Below, in pieces: positions 38,301 to 45,856 of a stretch of DNA of 64,000 bases. Position 1 is the stretch's first letter. Each line of letters starts with the position of its first letter. Under the pieces are notes generated by a model. That model was not told where the DNA came from and made no database searches. It saw nothing but the letters and a program-made list of their open reading frames with translations. Location: positions 55,030,079-55,094,078 of the forward strand of contig CM049309.1 of assembly GCA_026874595.1 (NCBI GenBank), written 5' to 3'. Source of the DNA: Sipunculus nudus (lineage: Eukaryota; Annelida; Sipuncula; Golfingiida; Sipunculidae). A program made the translations under genes and the position numbers.

Positions 38301-40117
38301 AAATATTTGAATATCTAACTTACAGGTTATCTATAAAAAGAACTCTAATCTCTCACTTGACTGCACCTCATCTCACCTGCAATGAAGGCTTGGGGTGGGT
38401 TTTAACATATCTGTTTAGATTCAAGGCCTAATGTATGCCTCAAGTTGTGAAGCAGTCTTGATATACACACTCTAAAGACCATAACTGTAATGCGGTTTAA
38501 TTCATGCATGGACCAAAGAAGTTCCTGATGTGGCCAAAAAACTTGTTAATCCCTTACACAGAGTGGTGCTGCTTAAAAGATTAGTACTAACTGATACAGA
38601 ATGAGAATCCCTTCAATGGTACCAGTCATTAATATACAGAACTCTGAGGTGTGAACTCTGATGACCTGTTGTCAGGAAAAACTTAAAATCTCCATATATA
38701 CTTGATTTATTAATAAATTTTATGCATAAAATCAGGAGAAATTAGACCTATTTCACTTTGACACAAAATATATTCATTACAACATCATGAAGAATGTTTA
38801 CATCTATAAAGTATATATATATATACATATATGTGCATGTGTATGCAGGAAAATCATCACAGTAGCGAATTTCATGTATAGGGTCTGTGTAGTGGTGGGC
38901 CGATCATCGAGTTTTATCGAAAGTCAGTCAGTTTGCTGCCATTTTCAAGCGCTCGATTACCAAAGACCACTATCGATTAAATCATAATAATGATTGTTTT
39001 CTTTCAAAAATGCCTTTTAGTTATGGGCAAAAATGATTCTTCCATTTTATACCACATTCCGCGCTTCATATAATGAGTCTGTGTTCCCAAATAACTTCCG
39101 TATGTAACTGAGTATGACACAGTAGATGTGAGAACAGAGGACTTACTAAACTTATTATCTGTGAACTCGCAGGGAGCTGCAGAATTGGCGGAGAGTTTTC
39201 TAACAAGATGTACATTGCAAAATATGGGCGGGAAGGCGTTAAAAAACTCCATAAATTCTCCAGGTCTATGCCAATTTTGCGAGATTTTCTTAGAAATAAT
39301 CTGTTCAACCGATGCCAGGTGCCACTGTTTAGGCCGTCCTTAAAAAATTCTTTGTTGGGGCTAACCCGGCCGGTCGAGTATTTGGAGTTCAGCTGGAACT
39401 TTTTTGGACTAGTTTGCAATTTTTTTTTGGTATGATCTGCCCCCAATCTGCCTTCATGTGCTAGAAAAACAGCCCCTCTATAGGCCTAACATTCTTAGAT
39501 GCTCTTAATTTCCATTATGAAAGATTTTACCCAATGTTGCCGATCGTTTAAAGTGATCCTTAAAATTAGTCTGTGTCTATATACGTGGAAGATTGTTACA
39601 CTCGTGCGCGAAAGGAGAATACCTGCTGGGGAAACCCAGGCACAGTTTCTTTGATAATTGTAAATATTTGTCTGAACTGATTAATAATCGATCATCAGTT
39701 GGTTTGCTCAAACCAATGATTGATTATGAAAAGGAACCAACTCCCACCACTAGGTCTGTGTGAACTTGGAAATCCCGATAAAATGAAATAATTCCAGCAT
39801 CTTTTTTTTTAGGGCTAGTCTGACTAGATCCATTTTACCACTATATGCTTCAGCCAGTTCAGGCATATACACAAACATACACACATGGAAACAGTCCCAT
39901 CTGTAATGAAGGTACTGATATCTGACAGGACACAGTCTCACCTGTAATGAAGGTTTTGGTATCTGATGGGAAAGAGCCACCAAATCAGAAAGTTTCTCAG
40001 CATCACTCCCAATGGGCCTCCCAGTGTCACCACCTCAATCTCTGCTACTGATGTACCATTATGGTTGCTGACGAACTCCTGCTTCAGCTGCTTGTACAGG
40101 TCTCTTTCTTCCATCAT
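26167..40117 (-). CDS. PIGW: PIGW, GPI-anchor inositol acyltransferase (seven coding exons, 486 aa)
   Basis: PIGW (yeast Gwt1) is a multi-pass ER membrane enzyme that transfers an acyl chain from acyl-CoA to the inositol of GlcN-PI, an early step in GPI-anchor synthesis. Coding exons, minus strand: 40117-39942, 38202-37786, 33696-33528, 32696-32446, 31648-31507, 27087-26997, 26381-26167. All junctions are GT-AG and in frame; total 1461 bases including TAG, close to the ~500 aa of the human protein. Family signatures: N-terminal [33 protein letters not shown] (residues 150-169), [44 protein letters not shown], and LKFW at the C-terminus. D153 and K163 correspond to the Asp/Lys pair I recall as catalytic in Gwt1. 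An in-frame TGA at 40136-40138 supports the start; a second ATG follows immediately. The introns are packed with repeats. I am confident of the identity from the family signatures. Confidence 0.95.
26633..26735. mobile_element. 103-bp MITE in PIGW intron 6
   Basis: Left end CAGTGGAACCTGTCTGAAAT; the right end, reverse-complemented, is GAGTGAAACCTGTGTAATAA. The element is flanked by TA on both sides, a pattern of Tc1/mariner-type MITEs. A related phrase (ggtcttatttgagcag) just upstream suggests a second, decayed copy. Confidence 0.65.
26997..27087 (-). CDS. PIGW: PIGW coding exon 6
   Basis: Residues 386-415, [20 protein letters not shown] and onward, a membrane helix. This is the least conserved exon, but both splice sites are strong (TTTCAG|C and GGGAAG|GTGAGT) and the frame joins both neighbours. 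Confidence 0.9.
27892..29200 (+). repeat. 'GTGGCCCATG...GCTCAGCTGA' repeat with tandem ~285-bp units
   Basis: Starts with aactagtggcccatgagcc followed by ctcagctgaattcaagg. Three related units follow, marked by 'aaattgtaggtggcacccc' near 28521 and 28805 and a diverged third near 29080, a period of about 280-290 bp. Each unit has 'tgtgaccttgaaaag'-like and 'gagctcctaagttt'-like text. No coding capacity. It lies in PIGW intron 5. Confidence 0.65.
29874..30757 (+). repeat. Second 'GTGGCCCATGGGCC...' element with hairpin-CTAA 3' end
   Basis: Starts acaagtggcccatgggccat and ends with a near-palindromic hairpin (AGCTCAGATGAC / GTCAGATGAGCT, 5-base loop) followed by CTAA at 30754-30757. It contains a run of about 14 G (30539-30552) and the phrase tggcaccaccagt shared with 43668. 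A foldback plus CTRR 3' end resembles Helitrons, but the usual A/T target is not evident. Confidence 0.55.
31507..31648 (-). CDS. PIGW: PIGW coding exon 5
   Basis: Residues 339-385 after the split Arg338. It includes a hydrophobic helix ([14 protein letters not shown]) and the conserved [13 protein letters not shown]. Acceptor CTTCAG|A, donor ATG|GTAAGT. Confidence 0.93.
32446..32696 (-). CDS. PIGW: PIGW coding exon 4
   Basis: Residues 255-337. It includes [20 protein letters not shown] and [15 protein letters not shown], matching the conserved luminal loop and following helix. Acceptor TTTCAG|GTT, donor CCAAG|GTCAGG (phase 2). Confidence 0.93.
32892..33209 (+). repeat. Short derivative of the same repeat family
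   Basis: Begins gaacaagtgaccaactggtc then gagctcagctgagg and ends aaagctaggtgagctaaaa. It looks like an internally deleted copy, about 320 bp, in PIGW intron 3. Confidence 0.55.
33528..33696 (-). CDS. PIGW: PIGW coding exon 3
   Basis: Residues 199-254 after the split Arg198. It reads [20 protein letters not shown], then [20 protein letters not shown] and [15 protein letters not shown], a highly conserved PIGW stretch. Acceptor CACAG|G, donor AGG|GTATGT. Confidence 0.93.
34640..35205 (+). repeat. (GAATGAAAG)-type microsatellite
   Basis: Degenerate GAAT/GAAAG repeats over about 560 bp. The same text resumes immediately after 36949 ('gaaagattgaatgagagaaag'), showing that the element at 35207-36949 inserted into the tract. 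Confidence 0.9.
35207..36949 (+). mobile_element. GGTGGCGCCACC tandem-monomer element, copy 1
   Basis: Starts actagaatacgggtagtcga, then TGTATCCGCCTAAATCAGAG (35237). It ends TATCCGCAAAACTCTGTTTT then GGCGGATACA, so TGTATCCGCC/GGCGGATACA form inverted ends and the last 30 bases fold into a hairpin. The middle is a tandem array: GGTGGCGCCACC or close variants start at 35349, 35498, 35627, 35776, 35905, 36054, 36185, 36334, 36465 and 36614, alternating spacings of 149 and 129-131 bp. Both half-units share '...gcaaaattt...gagatatgag', so a ~280-bp unit is a dimer of ~140-bp monomers. Short open frames inside follow the repeat and are not genes. Confidence 0.8.
36950..37785. other. PIGW intron 2, distal part
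   Basis: Remainder of the composite element (microsatellite tail, AT-rich spacer, right inverted end to 37663), then unique intron sequence to the exon 2 donor. No gene seen. Confidence 0.6.
37786..38202 (-). CDS. PIGW: PIGW coding exon 2
   Basis: Largest exon, residues 60-197 with split codons at both ends. It encodes hydrophobic segments, a loop, then the hallmark block [20 protein letters not shown] followed by [10 protein letters not shown]. Acceptor TTTCAG|T and donor AATAG|GTCAAG; the donor is weak but is the only site giving continuity with exon 3. Confidence 0.93.
38890..39752. mobile_element. hAT non-autonomous element with an 8-bp target duplication
   Basis: Terminal inverted repeat TAGTGGTGGG on the left and CCCACCACTA on the right. 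The direct 8-bp duplication GGTCTGTG lies immediately outside both ends (38882-38889 and 39753-39760). Ends of this form plus an 8-bp duplication are diagnostic of hAT transposons. Subterminal CGATCATCGA and CGATTAATC-type text also fits. The interior (863 bp in total) has open frames on both strands (for example 39066-39446, minus) but no recognisable hAT transposase motif. It lies in PIGW intron 1. Confidence 0.85.
39942..40117 (-). CDS. PIGW: PIGW coding exon 1
   Basis: Residues 1-58 plus two bases of codon 59. It holds the conserved amino-terminal [10 protein letters not shown]-type motif (here [12 protein letters not shown]) that precedes the first membrane segment. Donor CAG|GTGAGA. Start ATG at 40117. 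Confidence 0.93.
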
Positions 40118-40153
40118 GAGCAGAGACGATGATCTTCAACCAGTCTTTGTTGT
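40118..40153 (-). other. Probable 5' UTR part of PIGW exon 1
   Basis: Minus-strand GTTTTAGTTTAG at 40154-40165 is a plausible splice acceptor just upstream of the start codon, so transcription probably begins further upstream in a non-coding exon. The segment contains an in-frame TGA (40136-40138). Confidence 0.4.
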
Positions 40154-40389
40154 CTAAACTAAAACACAATGTTCAATTTATTTTTCAACAAAAAAATCAA
40201 GGTCAAGTGATTAAATAATACATACAAAATAATGGAAAATCAAGTAAAACAGTGATGAACAGTACACGAATAACAGGTGACCAGATGCAACACGACTGAG
40301 AGATGGAAGACTCATGAGTGACAAATGCCACAGAGACCAGATGCAAAGAGGTGAAATATGTCCATAGATATGTTCATGCCAATGTAATT

Positions 40390-41290
40390 ACATCTACAGA
40401 GGCTAGGACATACAGAAGGGTCCATCTACAGAGGTAATGATATGTAGAAGGATCCATCTACAGTGAATATGACATGTAGAAGGATCTATTTACAGTGATT
40501 ATGATATGCAGAAGAATCCATCTACAGTGATTATGATATGTAGGATCTTTCTACAGTGATTATGATATGTACAAGGATCCCCCTACAGTGATTATGATAC
40601 GTAGAAGAATCCATCCACAGTGATTATCCTATGTAGGTTCTATCTACAGTGATTATCCTATGTAGGATCCATCTACAGTGATTATGATATGTAGAAGGAT
40701 CTTCCTACAGTGATTGTGATATGTAAAAGGATCCATCTACAGTGATTATGATTTGTATGATCTTTCTACAATGATTATGATATGAAGAAGGATCCGTGTA
40801 CAGTGATTATGATATGAAGACGGATCCATCTACATTGATTATGATATGTAGGATGTATCTACAGTGAACATGATATGTACAAGGATCTATCTATTGTAAT
40901 TATGATAAGAATAAGAATATATCTACAGTGATTATGACATGAAGAAGGATCCATCTGAAGTGATTATGATATGTAAAAAAATCCATTGACAGTGACTATG
41001 ATATATAGAAGGATCTATCTGCAATGATTATCATAAGAAGAAGACATCAACTACAGTGATTATGATATGGAGGATCTATCAACAGTGATTATGATATAAA
41101 AAGGATCTGTCTACAGTTAATATGATATGCAGAAGAATCCATTCCATTTTCGTAATGGGGCATCTACAGTGATTATGATATGTACAAGGATCTGTCTACA
41201 GTGAATATGATATGCAGAAGAATCCATTCCATTTTTGCGACGGGGCATCTACAGTGATTATGATATGTAGAAGGATCCATCTACAGTGGT
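40390..41290 (+). repeat. 32-bp minisatellite upstream of the PIGW start
   Basis: More than twenty degenerate units resemble gtagaaggatccatctacag followed by tgattatgatat (32 bp when complete; many are shortened). The array starts about 270 bp upstream of the PIGW start codon and may lie in a 5' UTR intron or promoter-proximal DNA. Confidence 0.85.
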
Positions 41291-41390
41291 TAAGAAAAAA
41301 ACTAAAAAAAAATTCCCAAAAACAAACTAACTAATTAAAAATAATTAAATTTTACAAATTTTTTACGTATTGTACATATTTTATATTACA

Positions 41391-41846
41391 ACAAGGGATC
41401 CAAGGGTCATGGCGCTCAGCTGATTTTGTAAAATTTTAGCATATGCAAAATTTATTTATTCTTATTGTTTTTTTTTAATATGTGTATAATAGCAGTTGGA
41501 AGACTAAGAGGAAATGGCTCTGCTATTTGATGATTATCAAATACTAATTATATGATTGCCAAATTAATACTTTGCACCTACAACTACATCAAAGATGCAG
41601 AAGCCTCTCATGATCAAACATTCGTAAAAGTATCAATATTTCAACTATGTGACAGTAATATGTGTGTAAAATACAGAGCTATGAATATAAACATCCAGTG
41701 ATACTTAAATATGAATGACATAATATGGGCAATTGATCACAATGTGAATCAGCAGCCAAAGCCACAAAATGAAACATTAAAAGAGAAAACTTTTACAGTG
41801 CTAATTCATAAACTACAGAGTTATTTTCACTGTCAATAAATATATT
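41391..41846 (+). repeat. 5' part of a 'CTCAGCTGA' repeat element
   Basis: Begins acaagggatccaagggtcat then ggcgctcagctgat, a diverged 5' end of the family at 27892 and 29874. The matching hairpin-CTAA 3' end lies at about 44535-44564, so 41391-44564 may be one old element that later received the insertions listed between those ends. Confidence 0.5.
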
Positions 41847-41847
41847 A

Positions 41848-42460
41848 ACTAGAGTACGGGTAGTCGACAAGGGACTATGTGTATCCGCCAAAATCAGAGT
41901 GGAACAGGTGAAGTGAGGCATGGATTGAGTGGCAAGGGGAAATAGAGTGAGGTGTGTTGCATATTAGCATGGATGTCTGCAGCTGAAATGTGTATGTAGG
42001 TTGCGCCACCTACCACAGATCCAGAAAGCTGTACAAGTTGTATACATATGCAAAAATTTAGGCAGAAAAGTCAAACCACTACATGTATATGAGAGATTTT
42101 ATCCCACAGCAAACAAACAGAAGGACTTGTGCAAAAATGGTTGCAAGTGGCCCCTCCAGTTTTGTGTATGATAAAGAGCTATGTGAGATCTATTCACATG
42201 CAAAATTTTGGCCTAATCGGTCAAACTGTTCCCGAGATATGAGCTTGGATGTCTGCAGGGTAAACTAGAATGTAGGTGGCGCCACCTGTCGTTAAATCAA
42301 GAAAGATATCCAGGATGTATACGCATGCGGAATTTAAGGTGAATTAGTCAAACCACTGCGGAAATAGGAGTGATTTTAACCCAAGTCAGATGAACAGATG
42401 GACACTGTGCAAACATGGTTGCAGGTGGCGCTACCATTTTTTGTGTATGTTATAAAGCTA
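41848..42460 (+). mobile_element. GGTGGCGCCACC element, copy 2 (3' truncated)
   Basis: Same 5' end as copies 1 and 3 (ctagagtacgggtagtcgac, then TGTATCCGCCAAAATCAGAG). Palindrome variants start at 41999, 42146, 42275 and 42424, spacings 147, 129 and 149 bp. It breaks off at 'gttataaagct', where copies 1 and 3 continue with 'ctccaagggctaca', and the 19-bp minisatellite begins. Confidence 0.8.
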
Positions 42461-43536
42461 TGCAGGTTAGGTCTGAGAGTGCAGGTTAGGTCTGTGAGTG
42501 CATTTTTGGTCTGAGACTGCATGTATGGTCTGAGAATGCATGTTTGGTCTGAGACTGCATGTATGGTCTGAGAGTGCACATAGGTCTGAGACTGCATGTT
42601 TGGTCTGCGAGTGCATGTTTGGTCTGAGACTGCATGAATGGTCTGGGAGTGCATGTATGGTCTGAGAGTGCATGTTAGGCCTGAGACTGCATGTATGGTC
42701 TGGAGTGCATGTTTGGTCTGAGAGTGCGCGTTTGGTCTGCAAGTGCATTTTTGGTCTGAGACTGCATGTTTGGTCTGAGAGTGCATGTTTTGTCTGTGAG
42801 TGCATTTTTGGTCTGAGACTGCATGTATGGTCTGAGGGGGCATGTTTGGTCTGAGAGTGCATGTTTGGTCTGAGATTGCATGTATGGTCTGAGAGTGCAG
42901 GTTAGGTCTGAGAGTGCATGTTTGGTCTGAAAGTGCATGTTAGGTCTTAGAGTGCATGTTTGGTCTGAGACTGCATGTATGGTCTGAGAGTGCACGTATG
43001 GTCTGAGAGTGCATGTATTGTCTGAGAGTGCATGTTTTGTCTGTAACTGCATGCATGGTCTGAGACTGCATGTTTGGTCTGAGAGTGCATGTTTGGTCTG
43101 AGACTGCATGTATGGTCTGAGAGTGCATGTATGGTCTGAGATTGCATGTATGGTCTGAGAGTGCAGGTTAGGTCTGAGAGTGCATGTTTGGTCTGAAAGT
43201 ACATGTTAGGTCTTAGAGTGCATGTTTGGTCTGAGACTGCATGTATGGTCTGAGAGTGCACGTATTGTCTGAGAGTGCATGTTTTGTCTGAGAGTGCATG
43301 ATTTGTCTGTAACTGCATGTATGGTCTGAGACTGCATGTTTGGTCTGAGAGTGCATGTTTGGTCTGAGACTGCATGTATGGTCTGAGAGTGCATGTATGG
43401 TCTGAGAGAGCATGTATGGTCTGAGAGTGCATGTTTGGTCTGAGAGTGCATGTATGGTCTGAGAGATCATGTATGGTCTGAGAGTGCATGTATGGTCTGG
43501 AGTGCATGTAAAGTCTGAGAGTGCATGTTTGGTCTC
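42460..43536 (+). repeat. 19-bp minisatellite (~56 copies)
   Basis: Units resemble tgcatgtatggtctgagag with variation mainly at three positions (ta/tt in 'gtatgg/gtttgg', and 'agag/agac'). Because 19 is 1 modulo 3, three units make a 57-bp, 19-codon repeat and stop-free frames appear in all three minus-strand frames, with MHSQT...SDQTCTLRPN-like text. Not a gene. Higher-order repetition (blocks at 42845-43130 and 43145-43390 nearly repeat each other) indicates segmental amplification. Confidence 0.93.
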
Positions 43537-43547
43537 AGTAATCATAA

Positions 43548-43697
43548 TCAATAATCACACTGCGTTTCAGGACACTGGATGAAACCACAGCTGAGAAACT
43601 GACATAATTGCTATCATTTAATGGTCTCAAAAACAGAAAAAAAAAGTTAGAAAAAAATACAAGTGGCACCACCAGTTTTAGGGAACTGTTAAAACTA
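43548..43697 (+). repeat. Left half of an interrupted dispersed repeat
   Basis: 'cactgcgtttcaggacactg' through 'ggcaccaccagttttaggga' and 'aaaacta' matches 45337-45473. The match resumes at 44312-44445 after the 43700-44309 insertion. It belongs to the family at 29874-30757. Confidence 0.8.
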
Positions 43698-43699
43698 TA

Positions 43700-44309
43700 G
43701 TCCGTTCCAGCACCCATGTCCACCTGTTTTTTTGCGTTTATCTCTACAAAAGACAAACTTGCAAATCAAAATTTGCACCAATGGCATAAAAAGGCAAAAG
43801 CGTAATTTTTAGTACCTTACCTACTCAAAATATAAATATCATTCACTTTACGGCCTGGTTGACATATCTCATATATACCAGTGGTTCATGCCGTCCCTAA
43901 TAAGTGGCCATTGTTTATCCTCCTTGTATAAAGTAATGTGATGTAACAGTGAAGTGCGTGCACGTGGAGAATACAAGTCTCGCTGTAAACAGGGGTCGGC
44001 AGCTCTTGATTATTGGTCCCATGAATATGGGCGCCTCTTTAGTACGTCACGTCTATTATGACGTCATCACTAATCCCTGATATGCCCATTTCACAGATTA
44101 GTGGCACGATGTCGCTATAGAATAGACTTGTTACTCATAAAATGGTTTTAAATTGTTTACAGGAAAATGACATAAGGTACGCTATTATTTCCATAATAGT
44201 TAATTACGCTTTTTCCTCTTTCTGCCCTAAGATTAAAAAGTTTGGACATTCTTTGATTATCAAAAAAATAATCACGAAAAAACAGGTGGACAGGGGTGCT
44301 GGAACGGAC
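43700..44309. mobile_element. 610-bp TIR element inserted in a repeat
   Basis: Left end GTCCGTTCCAGCACCC then TGTCCACCTGTTTTTT; the right end is its inverse, AAAAAACAGGTGGAC then AGGGGTGCTGGAACGGAC, about 34-bp inverted repeats with few mismatches, flanked by TA at both ends. The paralogous repeat near 45466 (aaaactagtcatggtc) lacks the insertion. There is no long frame inside. The TA target and end structure point to a Tc1/mariner-type non-autonomous element. Confidence 0.85.
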
Positions 44310-44311
44310 TA

Positions 44312-44564
44312 TGGTCATGGTCACTCAATATTCAAGGCAAGATTCATGGCTATCCATGCATTAATTATCAAGATACTGGAGGTTTTTAGTGAACATTTTT
44401 AAATTATTCTCGGGGGTACTTACAAGGGATATTTTATTGACCTTCACAGATGTAGAGGTCCAGTGATTACGATTTGTGCCCTGCTAAGGGACGACCGGAC
44501 GGCCAGACGGACGGACAGACAAAGTATAGTTATACCTCAGTTGACTTTCAGTCAGCTGAGCTAA
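44312..44564 (+). repeat. Right half of the interrupted repeat, with hairpin-CTAA end
   Basis: 'tggctatccatgcattaatt' and 'cgggggtacttacaaggga' match 45505-45580. It ends with the hairpin CTCAGTTGAC / GTCAGCTGAG and CTAA at 44561-44564. Confidence 0.7.
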
Positions 44565-44889
44565 AATAGAGGCGTCATTGGTTCTTCAACGGATTTAACA
44601 GTTACAGGCTACATGAAGGAATCAATGGACGATAAAAATACTTGTCGGTATTTTACCACACACTTCACTCTAGTACTCAAGTTGTGGCGATAATAAATGA
44701 AATCTTCAGCGGAAGTATCAAATTGTTTCCCAGTCACCAGAGTAGATTTGTAACTTCGTACAATGTAATTAAGGCCAATGACGGGTACGGGTACCAGTCT
44801 AGCTCTGAAATAACGGACTGGTCCCCGGACAAAATTTTACTTGCAATTAGGCGCAGGAGATTCCGGCTCAAGAATCTGTGAGGTACGGG

Positions 44890-44942
44890 CAGCAGCAGCC
44901 CCCCCCCCCCCCCCCCACCCGGGACACCCCCCCCCCCCCCGG
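44890..44942. repeat. Two poly-C tracts
   Basis: About 17 C (from about 44900) and about 14 C (to about 44941), separated by 'acccgggaca'. Length is likely to be unreliable in sequencing and assembly. Confidence 0.9.
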
Positions 44943-45330
44943 TGGAAAGCAACCTGGATCGTGAAAATAATTATGATAATTAATGCATCAAAATACTGAT
45001 TATTTGTATCTTCATACCTTTACTTCAGATAATATAAGATAAGATAACATTAATTAGCCTTCAGTTCCAGGAATTTGTCGTTGACTTGCAATTCATTACA
45101 TAAATATAAATAAGTAAATAGATACATACATAAAAGTAATACATAATAATACATAAGAAATCACTCATTACATATTGGCTATGCATGTAAAAATAAGCAT
45201 ATAAAAATGATAAAACAGATAATTCTGCAGGTAAAACACATAATTCAAAACATTAAATATCTAAGATGGTTGTGAGTTAAAAAGTTTAATACTGTGTGGT
45301 ACGAGAGATTTTTTAAAACGAGATTTCTAT

Positions 45331-45600
45331 AATAATCACATTGCGTTTCAGGACACTGGATGAAACCACAGCTGAGAAAATGACATCATTGCTATCATTT
45401 AACGGTCTCAATAACAGAAAAAAAGTTCGAAAAAAATACAAGGGGCACCATAAGTTTCAGAAACTGTCAAAACTAGTCATGGTCAATATTCAGGACAAGA
45501 TTCATGGCTATCCATGCATTAATTATCAAGATACTGGAGGTTTTGTATAAAATTTGTAATTATTCTGGGGGTACTTACAAGGGATATTTTATTATCCATG
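45331..45600 (+). repeat. Uninterrupted paralogue of the 43548/44312 repeat
   Basis: Colinear with 43548-43697 joined to 44312-44445, including tggatgaaaccacagctgag and caagattcatggctatccat. It provides the empty-site control for the 610-bp insertion. Confidence 0.85.
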
Positions 45601-45821
45601 AACTTGGGAAGTTCATGTAAATATGTGAAGCATACGTTTATATTGCTTTTGAATAGTTGAAAAAAAATTAGGGGTGGGGGCATCATTAAGAAAGGGTGGC
45701 TTTTGACCAAAGGGCTTTTATTCGGGGGAGGGGGGGCTTTTGTTCTACACCAATGTGTCTGTAATATAAATAGCTTGGCCCCAGCTTATATTTCTTAACC
45801 GTTCATAAGGTAGGTTGGGAA

Positions 45822-45856
45822 CACTGAACTAAATATAGACTATATTTAGTTCAGTG
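45822..45856. repeat. Perfect 16-bp inverted repeat
   Basis: CACTGAACTAAATATA at 45822-45837, three-base spacer GAC, then its exact inverse to 45856. The direct repeat ggttggga flanks it on both sides. It lies between the two head-to-head genes; function unknown. Confidence 0.8.

Noticed and set aside
39066-39446. 126-residue frame inside the hAT element as a transposase remnant
   Set aside because: I could not recognise any hAT transposase motif, and frames on the opposite strand are nearly as long.
42460-43536. CRISPR-like array
   Set aside because: Tandem 19-bp units with no unique spacers, in a eukaryotic genome with no cas genes.
42376-43551. Long His/Cys/Gln-rich open frames (MHSQT...TCTLRP) on the minus strand
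   Set aside because: They are produced by the 19-bp minisatellite, appear in all three frames and have no start context, splice sites or domain.
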